This document shows positions 27,098 to 37,067 of a DNA stretch of 64,000 bases, piece after piece; the first letter of the stretch is position 1; every line of letters begins with the position of its first letter. This DNA comes from Enterobacter ludwigii. GTDB lineage: Bacteria > Pseudomonadota > Gammaproteobacteria > Enterobacterales > Enterobacteriaceae. A program made the position numbers and the translations under genes. The DNA lies in assembly GCA_900068845.1 (NCBI GenBank), contig CEFQ01000008.1:630649-694648 (forward strand), in the 5' to 3' direction. Under the pieces are notes generated by a model. The model was not told the origin of the DNA and made no database searches. It saw only the letters and a program-made list of their open reading frames with translations.

Positions 27098-30000
27098 TGG
27101 ATATCTCTCGGCAGTTTATCGATAATCCGGTCCGCGTCTGGCTGGCGATGCTGTTACTGGGCGTCGGCGGCATTTTCGCCTTGCTCAATATTGGTCGTCT
27201 CGAAGATCCGGCTTTTACCATTAAGACCGCGGTAGTTGTCACGCACTATCCCGGTGCCTCCGCGCAACAGGTTGAAGAGGAAGTCACCCTGCCACTGGAA
27301 AATGCGCTGCAGCAATTGCCCTATCTGGATAATGTCAGCTCTATCTCTTCCAACGGTCTGTCACAGATTACAGTGAACATTGATTCGCGTTACCACTCCA
27401 ATCAACTACCGCAAATCTGGGATGAACTGCGGCGCAGAGTGGGCGACGCGGCGCGTTTCTTTCCTCCCGGCGTGGCGGCACCTTTCGTCAATGATGATTT
27501 TGGCGATGTGTTTGGTTTCTTCTTCGCCATTTCTGGCGACAACTTCAGCAACCCGGAACTGGTGCAATACGCTGAACAACTGCGTCGTGAACTGGTGCTG
27601 GTGCCGGGCGTGGGAAAAGTCGCGCTGGGCGGCGTGATCCCGCAGCAGATCAATATCGATGTTTCCCTGACGATGATGGCTGCGCGCGGCATTACGCTGC
27701 CGCAACTCGCCAGCGTACTGAGCCGCCTCAATGTGGTCTCTAATGCGGGCGACATCAAAGCCGGGACGGAAGCGATCCGTTTGCATCCTACCGGCGAGTT
27801 TCAAAACATTGAGGAGTTGAGTGATCTGCTGGTCAGTCCGCCGGGCGATCACGCCACGACTCGCTTGCGCGATATCGCTACGCTATCGCGCGGGCTGAGC
27901 GAATCGCCCTCCAGCATTTACCATGCCAGCGGACGTCAGGCCGTCACCATGGGGATTTCGTTTATTCCCGGCGTGAATGTGATTGATGTCGGGCACGCGC
28001 TGGAGGCCAAACTGCAGCAAATGTCGGCTGAAAAACCGGCTGGCATTCAGATCAACGTGTTTTACGATCAGGCGGCGGAAGTCGCGCACTCCGTGAATGG
28101 ATTTATTGCTAACTTCCTGATGGCGCTGGCCATTGTCGTTGGCGTGCTGTTGATTTTTATGGGTGTGCGCAGCGGCATTATTATTGCGCTGTCGCTGGCG
28201 CTTAATGTGCTGGGCACGCTGCTGATCATGTATCTGTGTGGCATTGAATTGCAGCGCATTTCGCTGGGCGCGCTGATTATCGCGCTTAGCATGCTGGTGG
28301 ATAATGCGATTGTGATTGTCGAAGGGGTGCTCATCGCGCGCCAGCAAAATTCGCCGCTGATGACGACCATCAATTTTGTGATTCGCCGTACCGCCTTTCC
28401 GCTATTGGGCGCGACGATCATCGCCATTCTGGCGTTTGCGCCGATTGGTTTATCGCAGGATTCCACCGGCGAGTACTGCAAATCGCTGTTCCAGGTGCTG
28501 CTGATTTCCCTACTGCTGAGTTGGTTCTCGGCACTGACGATTACGCCGGTGTTGATTAAATGGTGGCTATTTAAAACACAGGCACCCGCCAAGGCTGCGG
28601 CCGACGTTTCACCTTACGACGGCGGTTTTTATCGCCTTTATCAGCGCACACTGAACGTGTTGCTCAGGCAAAAAACCCTCACGCTTTCGCTGATGGCGGT
28701 GCTGCTGGCGCTGGCAATTTGGGGCTTTGGTTCGGTGCGGCAAAACTTTTTCCCGTCCGCGAATACGCCCATCTTCTTTGTCGATCTCTGGCTGCCGTAT
28801 GGCACCGACATCAATGCCACCGAGCAGATGGCCAGCGATATTGAAAAATCGATCACCGGGCAAAAAGGGGTCGTTTCAACGGTCACCACCATCGGTCAGG
28901 GCAGCATGCGTTTTATTCTCACCTATAACGGGCAACGCCAGTACAGCAACTATGCGCAGATCATGGTGCGTATGGACGACCAACGCAATATCGCCGCGCT
29001 TTCACACCGCATTGATGCCTATATTGCGCGCCAGTATCCGCAGGTTAACGCCAGTACTAAACGGGTGATGTTTGGCCCTTCAGGGGGCAGCGCAATAGAA
29101 GTGCGTATCAAAGGCCCCGATCCCGACAGAATGCGCCTGATTGCCAGCCAGGTGGGCGACATCCTGACCGCCGATGCCGCCACCGACAGCGTGCGTAATG
29201 ACTGGCAAAACCGCAGCAAAGTGATCCGCCCACAATACAATCTGGCACTGGGACGTGAATTGGGCGTGGATAAGCAGGATGTGGATAACGCGCTGGAGAT
29301 GAATTTCACAGGTAGCCGCGTTGGACTGTACCGTGAAGGCGCTGATCTGCTGCCGGTTATCGTGCGTCCCCCCGCCAGCGAGCGGCAGGATGCCAATCAT
29401 CTTAATAACGTACTGGTGTGGAGCCAGAGCCAACAGCAGTACATTCCGCTCAGCAACGTGGTGAGCGGCTTTACGCTGCAATGGGAAGATCCGCTGATTC
29501 TGCGCCGCGATCGCAGCCGTGTTCTCACCGTGCAGACCGATCCCAATCCCCTCAGTAATGACACGTCCGGTGATATCTTGGCGCGCGTTAAACCGCAGAT
29601 TGACCAGATTCCGTTGCCGCACGGCTACAGCATTGAGTGGGGTGGCGATGCCGAAAGCTCCAGTGAAGCGCAGCAAGGCGTATTTACCTCGCTGCCGCTG
29701 GGTTATCTGGTGATGTTCGTCATCACCGTACTGATGTTCAGTTCGCTTAAGAACGCTGTCGCTATCTGGCTGACGGTACCGCTGGCATTGATTGGCGTGA
29801 CGCCGGGCTTTTTGATCACCGGCATTCCGTTTGGCTTTATGGCGCTGATCGGCCTGCTGAGCCTAAGTGGCATGCTGATCCGCAACGGTATTGTGCTGGT
29901 CGAGGAGATTGAGCAACAGAAACGGTTGAAGCCGCAGGCTGAAGCGATCATCTACGCCGCCACCTCGCGTCTGCGCCCTATTCTGCTGACCGCCTTTACC

Positions 30001-30159
30001 ACCGTGCTCGGGCTGGCGCCGCTGCTGCGTGATGTGTTCTTCCAGAGCATGGCGGTGGTGATCATGTTTGGTTTGGGCTTTGCTACAGTGCTGACACTGC
30101 TGGTGCTGCCGGTGATTTACGCCTGCTTCCACCGCCAGCAGGTGGCGATCGCCTCATGA
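27097..30159 (+). CDS. RND efflux pump, HAE1-like (copy 2)
   Basis: 1020-residue RND antiporter highly similar to copy 1. TM4 SMLVDNAIVIVEG and TM10 SGMLIRNGIVLVEE carry the same substitutions relative to AcrB. Periplasmic porter segments match copy 1 (DNVSSISSNGLSQITV). Translationally coupled to adaptor 2 and overlapping the following acyltransferase by 4 bp, so all three form one operon with the micro-membrane gene ahead. Substrates unknown. Confidence 0.92.
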   Translation: MDISRQFIDNPVRVWLAMLLLGVGGIFALLNIGRLEDPAFTIKTAVVVTHYPGASAQQVEEEVTLPLENALQQLPYLDNVSSISSNGLSQITVNIDSRYHSNQLPQIWDELRRRVGDAARFFPPGVAAPFVNDDFGDVFGFFFAISGDNFSNPELVQYAEQLRRELVLVPGVGKVALGGVIPQQINIDVSLTMMAARGITLPQLASVLSRLNVVSNAGDIKAGTEAIRLHPTGEFQNIEELSDLLVSPPGDHATTRLRDIATLSRGLSESPSSIYHASGRQAVTMGISFIPGVNVIDVGHALEAKLQQMSAEKPAGIQINVFYDQAAEVAHSVNGFIANFLMALAIVVGVLLIFMGVRSGIIIALSLALNVLGTLLIMYLCGIELQRISLGALIIALSMLVDNAIVIVEGVLIARQQNSPLMTTINFVIRRTAFPLLGATIIAILAFAPIGLSQDSTGEYCKSLFQVLLISLLLSWFSALTITPVLIKWWLFKTQAPAKAAADVSPYDGGFYRLYQRTLNVLLRQKTLTLSLMAVLLALAIWGFGSVRQNFFPSANTPIFFVDLWLPYGTDINATEQMASDIEKSITGQKGVVSTVTTIGQGSMRFILTYNGQRQYSNYAQIMVRMDDQRNIAALSHRIDAYIARQYPQVNASTKRVMFGPSGGSAIEVRIKGPDPDRMRLIASQVGDILTADAATDSVRNDWQNRSKVIRPQYNLALGRELGVDKQDVDNALEMNFTGSRVGLYREGADLLPVIVRPPASERQDANHLNNVLVWSQSQQQYIPLSNVVSGFTLQWEDPLILRRDRSRVLTVQTDPNPLSNDTSGDILARVKPQIDQIPLPHGYSIEWGGDAESSSEAQQGVFTSLPLGYLVMFVITVLMFSSLKNAVAIWLTVPLALIGVTPGFLITGIPFGFMALIGLLSLSGMLIRNGIVLVEEIEQQKRLKPQAEAIIYAATSRLRPILLTAFTTVLGLAPLLRDVFFQSMAVVIMFGLGFATVLTLLVLPVIYACFHRQQVAIAS

Positions 30160-31121
30160 ATGTGACCGGCCTCAATGTGATTAAAACGCTGGGATGTATG
30201 ACGGCGGTGACATTTTTCACCGTGTATAACACCTGGGATCGCTACGATTATGATTACCACTGGATTCTGGCGTTTCTGACCTTTATCTCCACCATCGCCA
30301 CGCCGCTGTTTTTTGTCGTCGCCGGGATTATGGATGCCCGTTCCGAGCAGGATGTAAACTGGCAGATGGGCAAGATTCGCAATCTGGTGATCGTGTTTCT
30401 GTTCTGGATGACGGTCTATTACCTGTGGGAACCCTATCAGCGCGGCTACCTGATTCAGCCGTGGTTTGTCTTCTCGTTCATTATCATCTACAGCTTTCAC
30501 CCGCTGATGCTCTGGCTCAGCCAGCATCGGCGCGCGTTCTGCGCACTGGTGTTTGCGCTGCTGGCCTTCTCGTATGGCTACGATTTGCTGGCGGTGCTGC
30601 ATCCGGACGATCCGCTGTTCCGCCTTGAGCCGCAGTATCGGCTCTGGACCTGGCTGCTGTTTTACTTAACCGGCCAGCTACTGTGCGACCCCGCGATCGC
30701 CGACTGGATGGAGCGTAAAAAAGTGGCGCGCGGCGCGGTGATCGCCCTGCCCTTTATCTACCTGTTTACCTGGTTTTATGAGCAGCATTTCTTCTTTGCC
30801 CTGTTCAAAGCCGATCGTAACGCCTTTATTCTCACCGGCTCGCAGATCTATCTGCTGGTGGTGGTGCTGGTGATCGCGGCCAGCCAGGTACGCTTCCGCC
30901 GCAATGCCGCCGTCAAAGAGACCATACTGGCAACCATCAGCAAAACCATGACCGGGGTGTATATTCTTCACTACTCGGTTTTCCATCTGCTCACCGCGCT
31001 GATTCCAATCACATCACTGGCCACTAAGTTGACGCTGATTGCCGTGACTTTTGCCGCCTCGGTGCTGCTGTCAAAGCTGATCCTCGCCAGCGGTTGGCTG
31101 AAAAAGGTCATAACGCTTTGA
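30156..31121 (+). CDS. Acyltransferase-3 family membrane protein
   Basis: 321-residue protein with about ten hydrophobic helices and the family traits of membrane O-acyltransferases: N-terminal GLNVIKTLGCMTAVTFFTVYN, FFVVAGIM after the second helix, and ISKTMTGVYILHYSVFHLL near the C-terminus. Such enzymes acylate surface sugars or lipids. The usual catalytic RxxxH-type arginine/histidine near helix 1-3 is not obvious, so activity is uncertain. ATGA overlap with RND copy 2 ties it to that operon; the copy 1 module lacks an equivalent. Confidence 0.75.
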   Translation: MNVTGLNVIKTLGCMTAVTFFTVYNTWDRYDYDYHWILAFLTFISTIATPLFFVVAGIMDARSEQDVNWQMGKIRNLVIVFLFWMTVYYLWEPYQRGYLIQPWFVFSFIIIYSFHPLMLWLSQHRRAFCALVFALLAFSYGYDLLAVLHPDDPLFRLEPQYRLWTWLLFYLTGQLLCDPAIADWMERKKVARGAVIALPFIYLFTWFYEQHFFFALFKADRNAFILTGSQIYLLVVVLVIAASQVRFRRNAAVKETILATISKTMTGVYILHYSVFHLLTALIPITSLATKLTLIAVTFAASVLLSKLILASGWLKKVITL

Positions 31122-32625
31122 GGCATGTCGCGATTTCAGCCTGACTGCTGCAGTCAATGCGCCCTTTTATTTGCAGCATCATGTAATCAAAAAACGGATT
31201 GGAGGTGTTGCGCATTAGCGTATCCAACCCAACGATCAGGCTGGCGGTTTCACCACGCAGCGAGATAGTGCCAAAGCTGATGCCATAACGATTCTTTTCC
31301 GTTGGCACGCGGCCATACAGCGAGTCGCTGAGCGGGAACGGCACGGCAATATGCGATAACGAATAGGTATCCAGCGGCCAGGCTTCATGCATCGAACGCA
31401 CGATCTCTTGTGTCTGGTCGGCCGGTGTTGTACGCGCTACGGTTTGATAGGTCGTGGGGGATGCGTTGGTGATCACTGTTGAGGCGTAGCGACGCGGCGC
31501 AGGCGGCAATAAACTGTTCACCGCTGAATAGAGTGTGGGCCTGAAGAGTGCGCGTAAATTCGCGGCCTGGTTAACATCAAACATGACCAGTTCACTGCCG
31601 TTATCCGGTAAATAGCGATAGAACGCATTCACCACCGCGCGGGTGCTAACGGTCGAATCCAGTACCGATTGGAAAGTCAACACGGGGGGAAACGCCTGCA
31701 GGGTGCCGCTGCGTATCACATGCAGCAGCTGATCCTGCATCGCCTGCGTTAACAGCCACGATTGACGCGCCGCGCGCACCGGAAACGAGTTGTACTTAAA
31801 GGGATTGTATTCCGGGATGATGCTCAGCCACGCCGCTTTGGCGAAGCCTGGAATGATAGCGGGCCAGCCAGCTAAACCGGCAAAGCGCGCATAGGCAGTA
31901 ACGCCAATCATCGGCGACAGCAATACCAGCTGTTGCGGCTTGCGCAGCGCGTTATTCTGCAACGTATCGAGGCTGTATTTCACCGCCAGTGCGCCGCCAT
32001 TCGAATAACCAACCAGATGCAAAGGCACGTTGGTTCCCGCGAGGCGCGTGGCTTCGCGCACCGCTAAACGCGTTGCCGCCATCCACATTTGCCAGTCAAC
32101 GTTGGTGAGCGAACCGGGCGCAGTGCCGTGCCCCGGCAATCGCGGCACCACCGCCACAAAACCCTTTTGCTGATATGCCTGCGCCAGATAGCGCATGCTA
32201 TAGGGCGAATCGGTTAATCCATGCAGCAATACCACCGCGCCTATCACTTTTCCTTCTGGCTGGAGGATATAAGAGCGGTTCCAGTTGGTATCAAATCGCG
32301 CCGGATAAACCGGGCTCTGTGCGTTGAAGCGGTTCAGTGCCGTTTTCTCATCGTCACTGAGTTGATCGGTCACGCTGACTTTCATGTCGCGGAAAATCGC
32401 CGCTTCGCGCGTCAGATAATCTGCGAAGCTGGCGCGCTCGATCTCATCCACGGACATTTCATCTGCTGACCAGGTATGCCAGCGATGGAGTGGCGGCCCC
32501 TGTTCAGATTGGTAACCACGGATCACCAGGAACATCACCAGTAAAACCAGCAAACCCAGCGCGATGCGCTTAAGGACTTTGCTGATGCGATCTTTGTGTA
32601 ACGCGTTAGCGGAATCAGAAGGCAT
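31108..32625 (-). CDS. Membrane-anchored alpha/beta hydrolase
   Basis: 505 residues: an N-terminal helix ([17 protein letters not shown]) and a periplasm-facing hydrolase domain with [18 protein letters not shown] as the oxyanion HG motif and GYSNGG (Ser nucleophile) near residue 200; a late histidine ([10 protein letters not shown]) may complete the triad. The start at 32625 lies 11 bp inside the 3' end of pagP; the frame stays open further upstream through pagP, but those residues do not look like protein. Convergent 14-bp overlap with the acyltransferase. Likely co-transcribed with pagP; substrate unknown. Confidence 0.8.
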   Translation of the reverse strand: MPSDSANALHKDRISKVLKRIALGLLVLLVMFLVIRGYQSEQGPPLHRWHTWSADEMSVDEIERASFADYLTREAAIFRDMKVSVTDQLSDDEKTALNRFNAQSPVYPARFDTNWNRSYILQPEGKVIGAVVLLHGLTDSPYSMRYLAQAYQQKGFVAVVPRLPGHGTAPGSLTNVDWQMWMAATRLAVREATRLAGTNVPLHLVGYSNGGALAVKYSLDTLQNNALRKPQQLVLLSPMIGVTAYARFAGLAGWPAIIPGFAKAAWLSIIPEYNPFKYNSFPVRAARQSWLLTQAMQDQLLHVIRSGTLQAFPPVLTFQSVLDSTVSTRAVVNAFYRYLPDNGSELVMFDVNQAANLRALFRPTLYSAVNSLLPPAPRRYASTVITNASPTTYQTVARTTPADQTQEIVRSMHEAWPLDTYSLSHIAVPFPLSDSLYGRVPTEKNRYGISFGTISLRGETASLIVGLDTLMRNTSNPFFDYMMLQIKGRIDCSSQAEIATCLKAL

Positions 32626-33172
32626 AGCGCAACCAGGCGAACAGCACGTTACCGTTGTTGTAAGTGCCAGGAATATAGGTGAACTGCACGTTGAGGCGTT
32701 TATAACCGGCGGAGAACAGCGGCAGCACAATGGGCAGCGGTACGTAATTGGCGAAGTCATCGCGTGCGGTAATCCCGGCAGTGAGTCCGAGCCCGAGACG
32801 AAAATCGCGCTGTTGATCCAGATACCAGCCTTTCTCCCAGCCATAACCCATGATCGGCTGCCATTCGTTATGCGAATCTTTGAACGCCATCGCATAGAGC
32901 GCGCTCCAGTTACCGTCTTCATTAATGCGCGATACGCCCAATCCGCCGCCCCACGGCGTTTCATTGTAGTTATCGGTTTTATCTTTATCGTAGGCGAAAC
33001 GGGCATGCCAGCTGATGAAAGGCAGATAGAGATCGTAATATTGCGGTTCTTGCCAGGTTTGAGAAACGTCCTGCTTGAGCCATTCCCAGCCGTCGCTGAG
33101 CGAGTTAGCCGCTGTGGCGGGGAAAATAAACAGGACAAGAATAAGAGACCAGGCCACCTGAAGTGTTCGCAT
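32615..33172 (-). CDS. pagP: Lipid A palmitoyltransferase PagP
   Basis: 185-residue outer-membrane beta-barrel enzyme that moves palmitate from phospholipid to lipid A, giving resistance to cationic peptides. A signal peptide ends near PATAA. Catalytic residues are visible: His in [13 protein letters not shown], and Asp-Ser in [10 protein letters not shown]; the barrel end LFAWLRYAF is the expected terminal aromatic strand. In relatives it is PhoPQ-controlled. Followed by the overlapping hydrolase gene. Confidence 0.95.
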   Translation of the reverse strand: MRTLQVAWSLILVLFIFPATAANSLSDGWEWLKQDVSQTWQEPQYYDLYLPFISWHARFAYDKDKTDNYNETPWGGGLGVSRINEDGNWSALYAMAFKDSHNEWQPIMGYGWEKGWYLDQQRDFRLGLGLTAGITARDDFANYVPLPIVLPLFSAGYKRLNVQFTYIPGTYNNGNVLFAWLRYAF

Positions 33173-33260
33173 AATGTATGCCTCTGAAATTCACCGCCAC
33201 GAAAAGGGAGTGGAAAAGCTGATGTGCTCAACGGGCAGATCAAGCCACTTAACCGGTTAG

Positions 33261-33266
33261 ATTATA
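33261..33266 (-). promoter_or_regulatory. Probable -10 of the pagP promoter
   Basis: Minus-strand TATAAT within GGGTATATAATC, about 90 bp before the pagP ATG. I looked for a PhoP direct repeat (TGTTTA-N5-TGTTTA); only a weak GGTTAA-N5-TTGATC downstream of the -10 was seen, so PhoP control is not shown by the sequence. Confidence 0.45.
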
Positions 33267-33278
33267 TACCCTAAATAA

Positions 33279-33404
33279 TTAGAGGTTGAACGCGGGGTGG
33301 CAAAGCGTCAGACGGCATCTGCTTATCTTAAGCAACTCATTGAGATCGGTATGCTTGAGGAATTGAGTTTCGGGCGCGAGAAGTTGTATCTAAACACGCG
33401 GTGA
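33279..33404 (+). pseudogene. Orphan C-terminal fragment of a Fic-family protein
   Basis: An open stretch translates as ERGVAKRQTASAYLKQLIEI then GMLEELSFGREKLYLNTR and a stop. That is the winged-helix tail found at the C-terminus of many Fic/DOC AMP-transferases (typically VS/KR.TAS.YL..L...G.L.E...GREKL). The catalytic Fic domain with HPFxxGN is absent, so only a remnant survives. Confidence 0.55.
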
Positions 33405-33459
33405 TGACAAGCGTTGAACCCGTAGATCAGAAGTTTAGATCATTGCTATGCGACGTTGC

Positions 33460-33484
33460 GAGGAAGCCCCTTTCAGGCTTCCTC
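33460..33484 (-). terminator. Hairpin downstream of the YfcC-like gene
   Basis: GAGGAAGCC / GGCTTCCTC, 9-bp stem with a 7-nt loop, 9 bp after the stop. No T-run follows on the minus strand, so termination efficiency is uncertain. Confidence 0.6.
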
Positions 33485-33492
33485 ATGTGTTA

Positions 33493-34890
33493 TCAGAACG
33501 GTCCCCAGTTAATCGCCACGCCAATCAGTAGCATCACCACGCAGATAACAAACCACACGGCGATGACTGGCGCGACGAAACGCAGCCATTTGCCAAAGGA
33601 TACGTTCGCGGTAGCCAGCACTGCCATCAACACGCCGGAGGTTGGGCTCATGCAGTTGACGATGCCTTCGCCGAGCAGCACCGTCTGCACCATCACCTGA
33701 CGGGTCAAACCGAGGTTATCGCCGAGCGGAGAGAAGATTGGGATCAGCAGTGCCGATTCACCGGAGCCGGATGAGATGCCGAAATGCATCAAGGCGGCGC
33801 TGACGAACATACCAATCGCTGCCGCCGTTGGCGGAATCGGTGCGAGCAGATCTGACAGGAATCCAACAATCGGATCCAGCACATTGCCCTGTTGCAGCAC
33901 CAGCGAAATGGAAGCCGCCATGCCGACGATAAACGCGCCTTTCACCAGTTTGGAACAGCCGCCGAGGAAGGTATTAGCGATATCCGAACCTGTCATGCGC
34001 CCCATCAATCCCACCGCGATGGAGAGCAGAATAAACATCGCTGACATCTCACTGGTGCCCCAGTGGAACTTCACCGCGCCGCTGATAAACAGCAGCAGCG
34101 ACAGCGCGACCGTGCTCAAAATCAGCTTATGACGACCGGTGACAATTGCCGCCTGTTCGCTGCCTTGCGCCTGCTTTGGGCGCAAATAGCCATCCTGACG
34201 CGCGCGACGAATTGACCACATCAAGTAAGCCACGGCGCTGACCACAAATAACAGGCAGGTAATGCCGCGCAGCAGCATGCCGGAGAACAGCGGCAGTTGC
34301 GCCAGATGCTGCGTCAAACCGGTGGTTGCTGGGTTGAGAATCGCCACGTTAAAGCCAGCCGCGCAGGTGAGGTAAACCAGTGACGCACCGAGAATCGGCG
34401 GCAATCCCATCGAGCGCGCCACCAGCAGGCCAATCGGCACAAACGCCACCACCGCATTCACCACCACGCCGGTTGTACCGAGTAAAGCAAAGATAGTGCC
34501 GAAAATCAGTACCATGTGTGTATCGCTAAGCCGCGTGCTGCGTGAAAGCGAATTCAATGCAGTGGCAATCGCCCCCGTCTCTTCAACCACTGCCAGCACA
34601 CCGCCGGTAAACAGGATTAGAAAGATGATCGGCGCAGATTTCACCATCCCTTTAGCGATGGCGGTGAAAATCTCCAGCGGATAAACCCCGCTTTGCGGCA
34701 CCGCATGCAGGCTGTCCTTCACCGCGAATTTGATGCCGTCGCGCGTGACAAAATCGAACACGCCCGCCGGAATCAGCCAGGTTGCTACCGCTGCCAGCAC
34801 TAAAATGATGAACAGCAGCATATACGGGCTTTGTCCGCTCTCCTGCACTGGCGCGGCGCGGCTGACGTGTTGAACGTTTAACTGCGACAT
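33493..34890 (-). CDS. YfcC-family (DcuC superfamily) permease
   Basis: 465-residue inner-membrane carrier with about twelve helices. LIPAGVFDFV after helix 1, the twin re-entrant-type segments FNVAILNPATTGL and GIVNCMSPTSGVLM, and HFGISSGSGESALLIPI mark the YfcC/ArcD-like branch, whose substrates include amino acids and dicarboxylates. GAGGAGGCAACGCC precedes the ATG, which overlaps the M20 peptidase gene by 13 bp. The pairing suggests import of a peptide or N-acyl amino acid, or export of a cleavage product. Confidence 0.82.
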   Translation of the reverse strand: MSQLNVQHVSRAAPVQESGQSPYMLLFIILVLAAVATWLIPAGVFDFVTRDGIKFAVKDSLHAVPQSGVYPLEIFTAIAKGMVKSAPIIFLILFTGGVLAVVEETGAIATALNSLSRSTRLSDTHMVLIFGTIFALLGTTGVVVNAVVAFVPIGLLVARSMGLPPILGASLVYLTCAAGFNVAILNPATTGLTQHLAQLPLFSGMLLRGITCLLFVVSAVAYLMWSIRRARQDGYLRPKQAQGSEQAAIVTGRHKLILSTVALSLLLFISGAVKFHWGTSEMSAMFILLSIAVGLMGRMTGSDIANTFLGGCSKLVKGAFIVGMAASISLVLQQGNVLDPIVGFLSDLLAPIPPTAAAIGMFVSAALMHFGISSGSGESALLIPIFSPLGDNLGLTRQVMVQTVLLGEGIVNCMSPTSGVLMAVLATANVSFGKWLRFVAPVIAVWFVICVVMLLIGVAINWGPF

Positions 34891-36029
34891 GGCGTTGCCT
34901 CCTCAGCATCAGTGAGGATCATGCCTGCGACTAACGCGGCGCGCGGGACGATGTCCGCAATAATGATGTGTTCGTGACGGGCGTGAATGCCCGCGCCGGT
35001 GGCGCCGAGCCCATCCAGCGTCGGTAATCCCAGCGCAGCGGTAAAGTTACCGTCGCTGCCGCCGCCGACTGATTTTCCTTCCAGCGCGAAACCTAACGCC
35101 AGCCCGACCTGCTGTGCATGTTTAAGCAGCAGCAGTGAAGCAGGCGTTTGGCGCATCGGCGGACGTTTCTGCCCACCGCTGACGCTGATTCCAATCCCCG
35201 CGCTAAATGGCGTGAGCTGATTGATGGCAGCATCGATGCGCTGCGCCTCTTCTTCACTGGTGACACGCGTATCAATGCCCAATTCCGCCTTGTCCGCGAC
35301 CACATTGATGCGCCCGCCGCCGTTGGCAATGCCGACATTCACCGTGGTGCCGCGCTCTGGAGCATTCAAGGCATGCAGCACCAGAATTTGCTGCGCCATC
35401 TCCTGAATCGCGCTGACGCCCTCTTCCGGATTATTACCCGCGTGTGCCGCCTGACCTCTGATGGTGATGTCGTAACGTCCGGTGCCTTTGCGTGCCACTT
35501 TTAATGCGCCGCTGCCCGCCACGGCCGGCTCGACCACCAGCACTTGATCGGCGCCCGGCGCATGTTGTGCCAGCCAGTCGCTGGAGCTTGGGCTACCTAA
35601 CTCTTCGTCGCTGTTGCACAGGAAGACGATGCGTTTGCCCGCCAGCTGATCCAGCGCCTGTAAGGCACGCACCGCCCACATCGCCTGCACCAGCCCGGCT
35701 TTCATATCCAGCACGCCAGGCCCAAACAATTTACCGTCCTCTTCGCGCAGCGTTAGCTCGCCATGATCCCAAACGGTATCGAAATGACCAATGATGGTGG
35801 TTTGCGGACCAGAATCACCCAGCGTGAATTTGAGATGGTTGCCGTATTCCTGCTGCGGCGAGACGCTGGCGCTGATGCCCAAACGCTGTTGAAACAGGCT
35901 TTGCAGCACCTCACCGCAACGATCTACCGCCACTTTGTCGTGTGAAGGCGACTCCGCCGCCACCAGACGTTTAATGTCCCCCAGAATCTCAGCGGCATGT
36001 TGTTGCAAATAATCTTTTATATTTTTCAT
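34878..36029 (-). CDS. M20 family metallopeptidase (carboxypeptidase G2-like)
   Basis: 383 residues. Zinc-site motifs are in order: TTIIGHFDTVW, GPGVLDMKAG, CNSDEELGSP (catalytic Glu-Glu), VVEPAV and a C-terminal histidine in GAGIHARHEH; the lid domain spans about residues 180-290 (GQAAHAGNNPEEGVSAI). This fits glutamate carboxypeptidases that release C-terminal glutamate or similar. Start taken at MKNIKDYLQQ (36029); MGNNMKN four codons earlier is possible and the longer frame to 36203 runs into the divergent lysR gene. No signal peptide, so cytosolic. Confidence 0.87.
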   Translation of the reverse strand: MKNIKDYLQQHAAEILGDIKRLVAAESPSHDKVAVDRCGEVLQSLFQQRLGISASVSPQQEYGNHLKFTLGDSGPQTTIIGHFDTVWDHGELTLREEDGKLFGPGVLDMKAGLVQAMWAVRALQALDQLAGKRIVFLCNSDEELGSPSSSDWLAQHAPGADQVLVVEPAVAGSGALKVARKGTGRYDITIRGQAAHAGNNPEEGVSAIQEMAQQILVLHALNAPERGTTVNVGIANGGGRINVVADKAELGIDTRVTSEEEAQRIDAAINQLTPFSAGIGISVSGGQKRPPMRQTPASLLLLKHAQQVGLALGFALEGKSVGGGSDGNFTAALGLPTLDGLGATGAGIHARHEHIIIADIVPRAALVAGMILTDAEEATPCRS

Positions 36030-36111
36030 ATTATTACCCATCTGTCTAAGTAGCTTAGCCAGTATGCGCAGAAAGATTGCCGTTAAAAAATAAGCAGTAA
36101 ATGTTAATATT

Positions 36112-36128
36112 GTTGCTCTGAAAGCAAC
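36112..36128. promoter_or_regulatory. LysR-type operator candidate
   Basis: GTTGCTCTGAAAGCAAC, 6-bp arms around 5 bp, containing the T-N11-A core. It lies 16 bp before the lysR ATG and about 80 bp before the divergent M20 gene, the classic place for a regulator controlling both. Confidence 0.55.
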
Positions 36129-36143
36129 AGATTGGCAAAAATT

Positions 36144-37067
36144 ATGACGTTGTCCACTTATCCTGAGAAAGCCATAAGTTATTTGTATGAAGTCGGCGTG
36201 CATGGCGGTATTCGACGCGCGGCGGATGCGCTCGGCATCAATCCCTCAGTGATCAGTCGACAGCTATCATCACTGGAACGCAGCCTGCAACTGCCACTGC
36301 TTGAACGGCGTGGGCGCAACGTGGTGTTGACCGAAGCGGGAAAAATGCTGGCGGAGGATTTTGCGCAAACCAGCCAGCGCCGCAAGCAACTGGAACGCCA
36401 GTTGCAGGATTTACGCCATATGCGCGGCGGATCGATCAACATTCGTGTCGGCCAGGGCATGGTGGACGATGTCGTGCGGCATGTGGTGAAGGCGTTTTCC
36501 GTCGCCTATCCCGGCGTGTTTGTGAACATCATGTCTGGCGATATGCAAACCACGGTGATGCTGATTGCCAAAGGTGAGGTGGATATGGCGGTGAGTTTTG
36601 GCCCTGCCGGACCGCCGGGCGTGAAGTGCCTGAGCTTTCAACGTGGACCGATCTGCGCCATTGTGCCACCGGATCATCCCTTGGCTGGACTTGCCGCCGT
36701 GAGCGCTAGCCAGCTAACCGAACATCGTTTAATTGCCATGAACGAGAACTTCGGCCTGCAGCGCTACATCAACGCTATTTTCAAAAGTGAAGCGCTGATT
36801 TTCACCCCTTCGTACTGCTGCAACCTGTTCTCCAGCGCCATTGCATTGACGCAGGCTGGATTGGGTATCTCATTTATGACTGCGCAATCGATAAAAGCGC
36901 CGCTGCAGCGCGGCGAGCTGGTGGCGATCCCGATTGATCATCGCATCGCGCGCGAAAGTCAGTGCCATCTGCTGCGCAGTGCCGATCATCGGCTAACGCC
37001 CGCCGCACATTACCTTTGGCAACTGCTGAGCCAGTTTTTTACCGCGTCGTTAGAGGACGAGGTGTGA
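36144..37067 (+). CDS. LysR-family transcriptional regulator
   Basis: 307 residues: N-terminal winged helix (GGIRRAADALGINPSVISRQ, then LERSLQLPLLERRGR) and a periplasmic-binding-like effector domain from about residue 90. Start placed at the ATG (MTLSTYPEK) rather than the upstream TTG. Divergent from the peptidase-permease pair, which it probably controls; effector unknown. Confidence 0.88.
   Translation: MTLSTYPEKAISYLYEVGVHGGIRRAADALGINPSVISRQLSSLERSLQLPLLERRGRNVVLTEAGKMLAEDFAQTSQRRKQLERQLQDLRHMRGGSINIRVGQGMVDDVVRHVVKAFSVAYPGVFVNIMSGDMQTTVMLIAKGEVDMAVSFGPAGPPGVKCLSFQRGPICAIVPPDHPLAGLAAVSASQLTEHRLIAMNENFGLQRYINAIFKSEALIFTPSYCCNLFSSAIALTQAGLGISFMTAQSIKAPLQRGELVAIPIDHRIARESQCHLLRSADHRLTPAAHYLWQLLSQFFTASLEDEV

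Noticed and set aside
32626..33243. The hydrolase reading frame stays open through all of pagP, giving a 711-codon ORF.
   Set aside because: The extra 206 residues are rich in Cys, Arg, Ser and Thr with no domain, and pagP in the other frame is an unmistakable real gene. The hydrolase starts at 32625.
33173..33278. PhoP box upstream of pagP.
   Set aside because: Expected from family knowledge, but only a weak half-matching repeat on the wrong side of the -10 is visible.
36030..36203. Longer N-terminus for the M20 peptidase.
   Set aside because: It would overlap the divergent lysR gene and its operator and the added residues do not align with the family.
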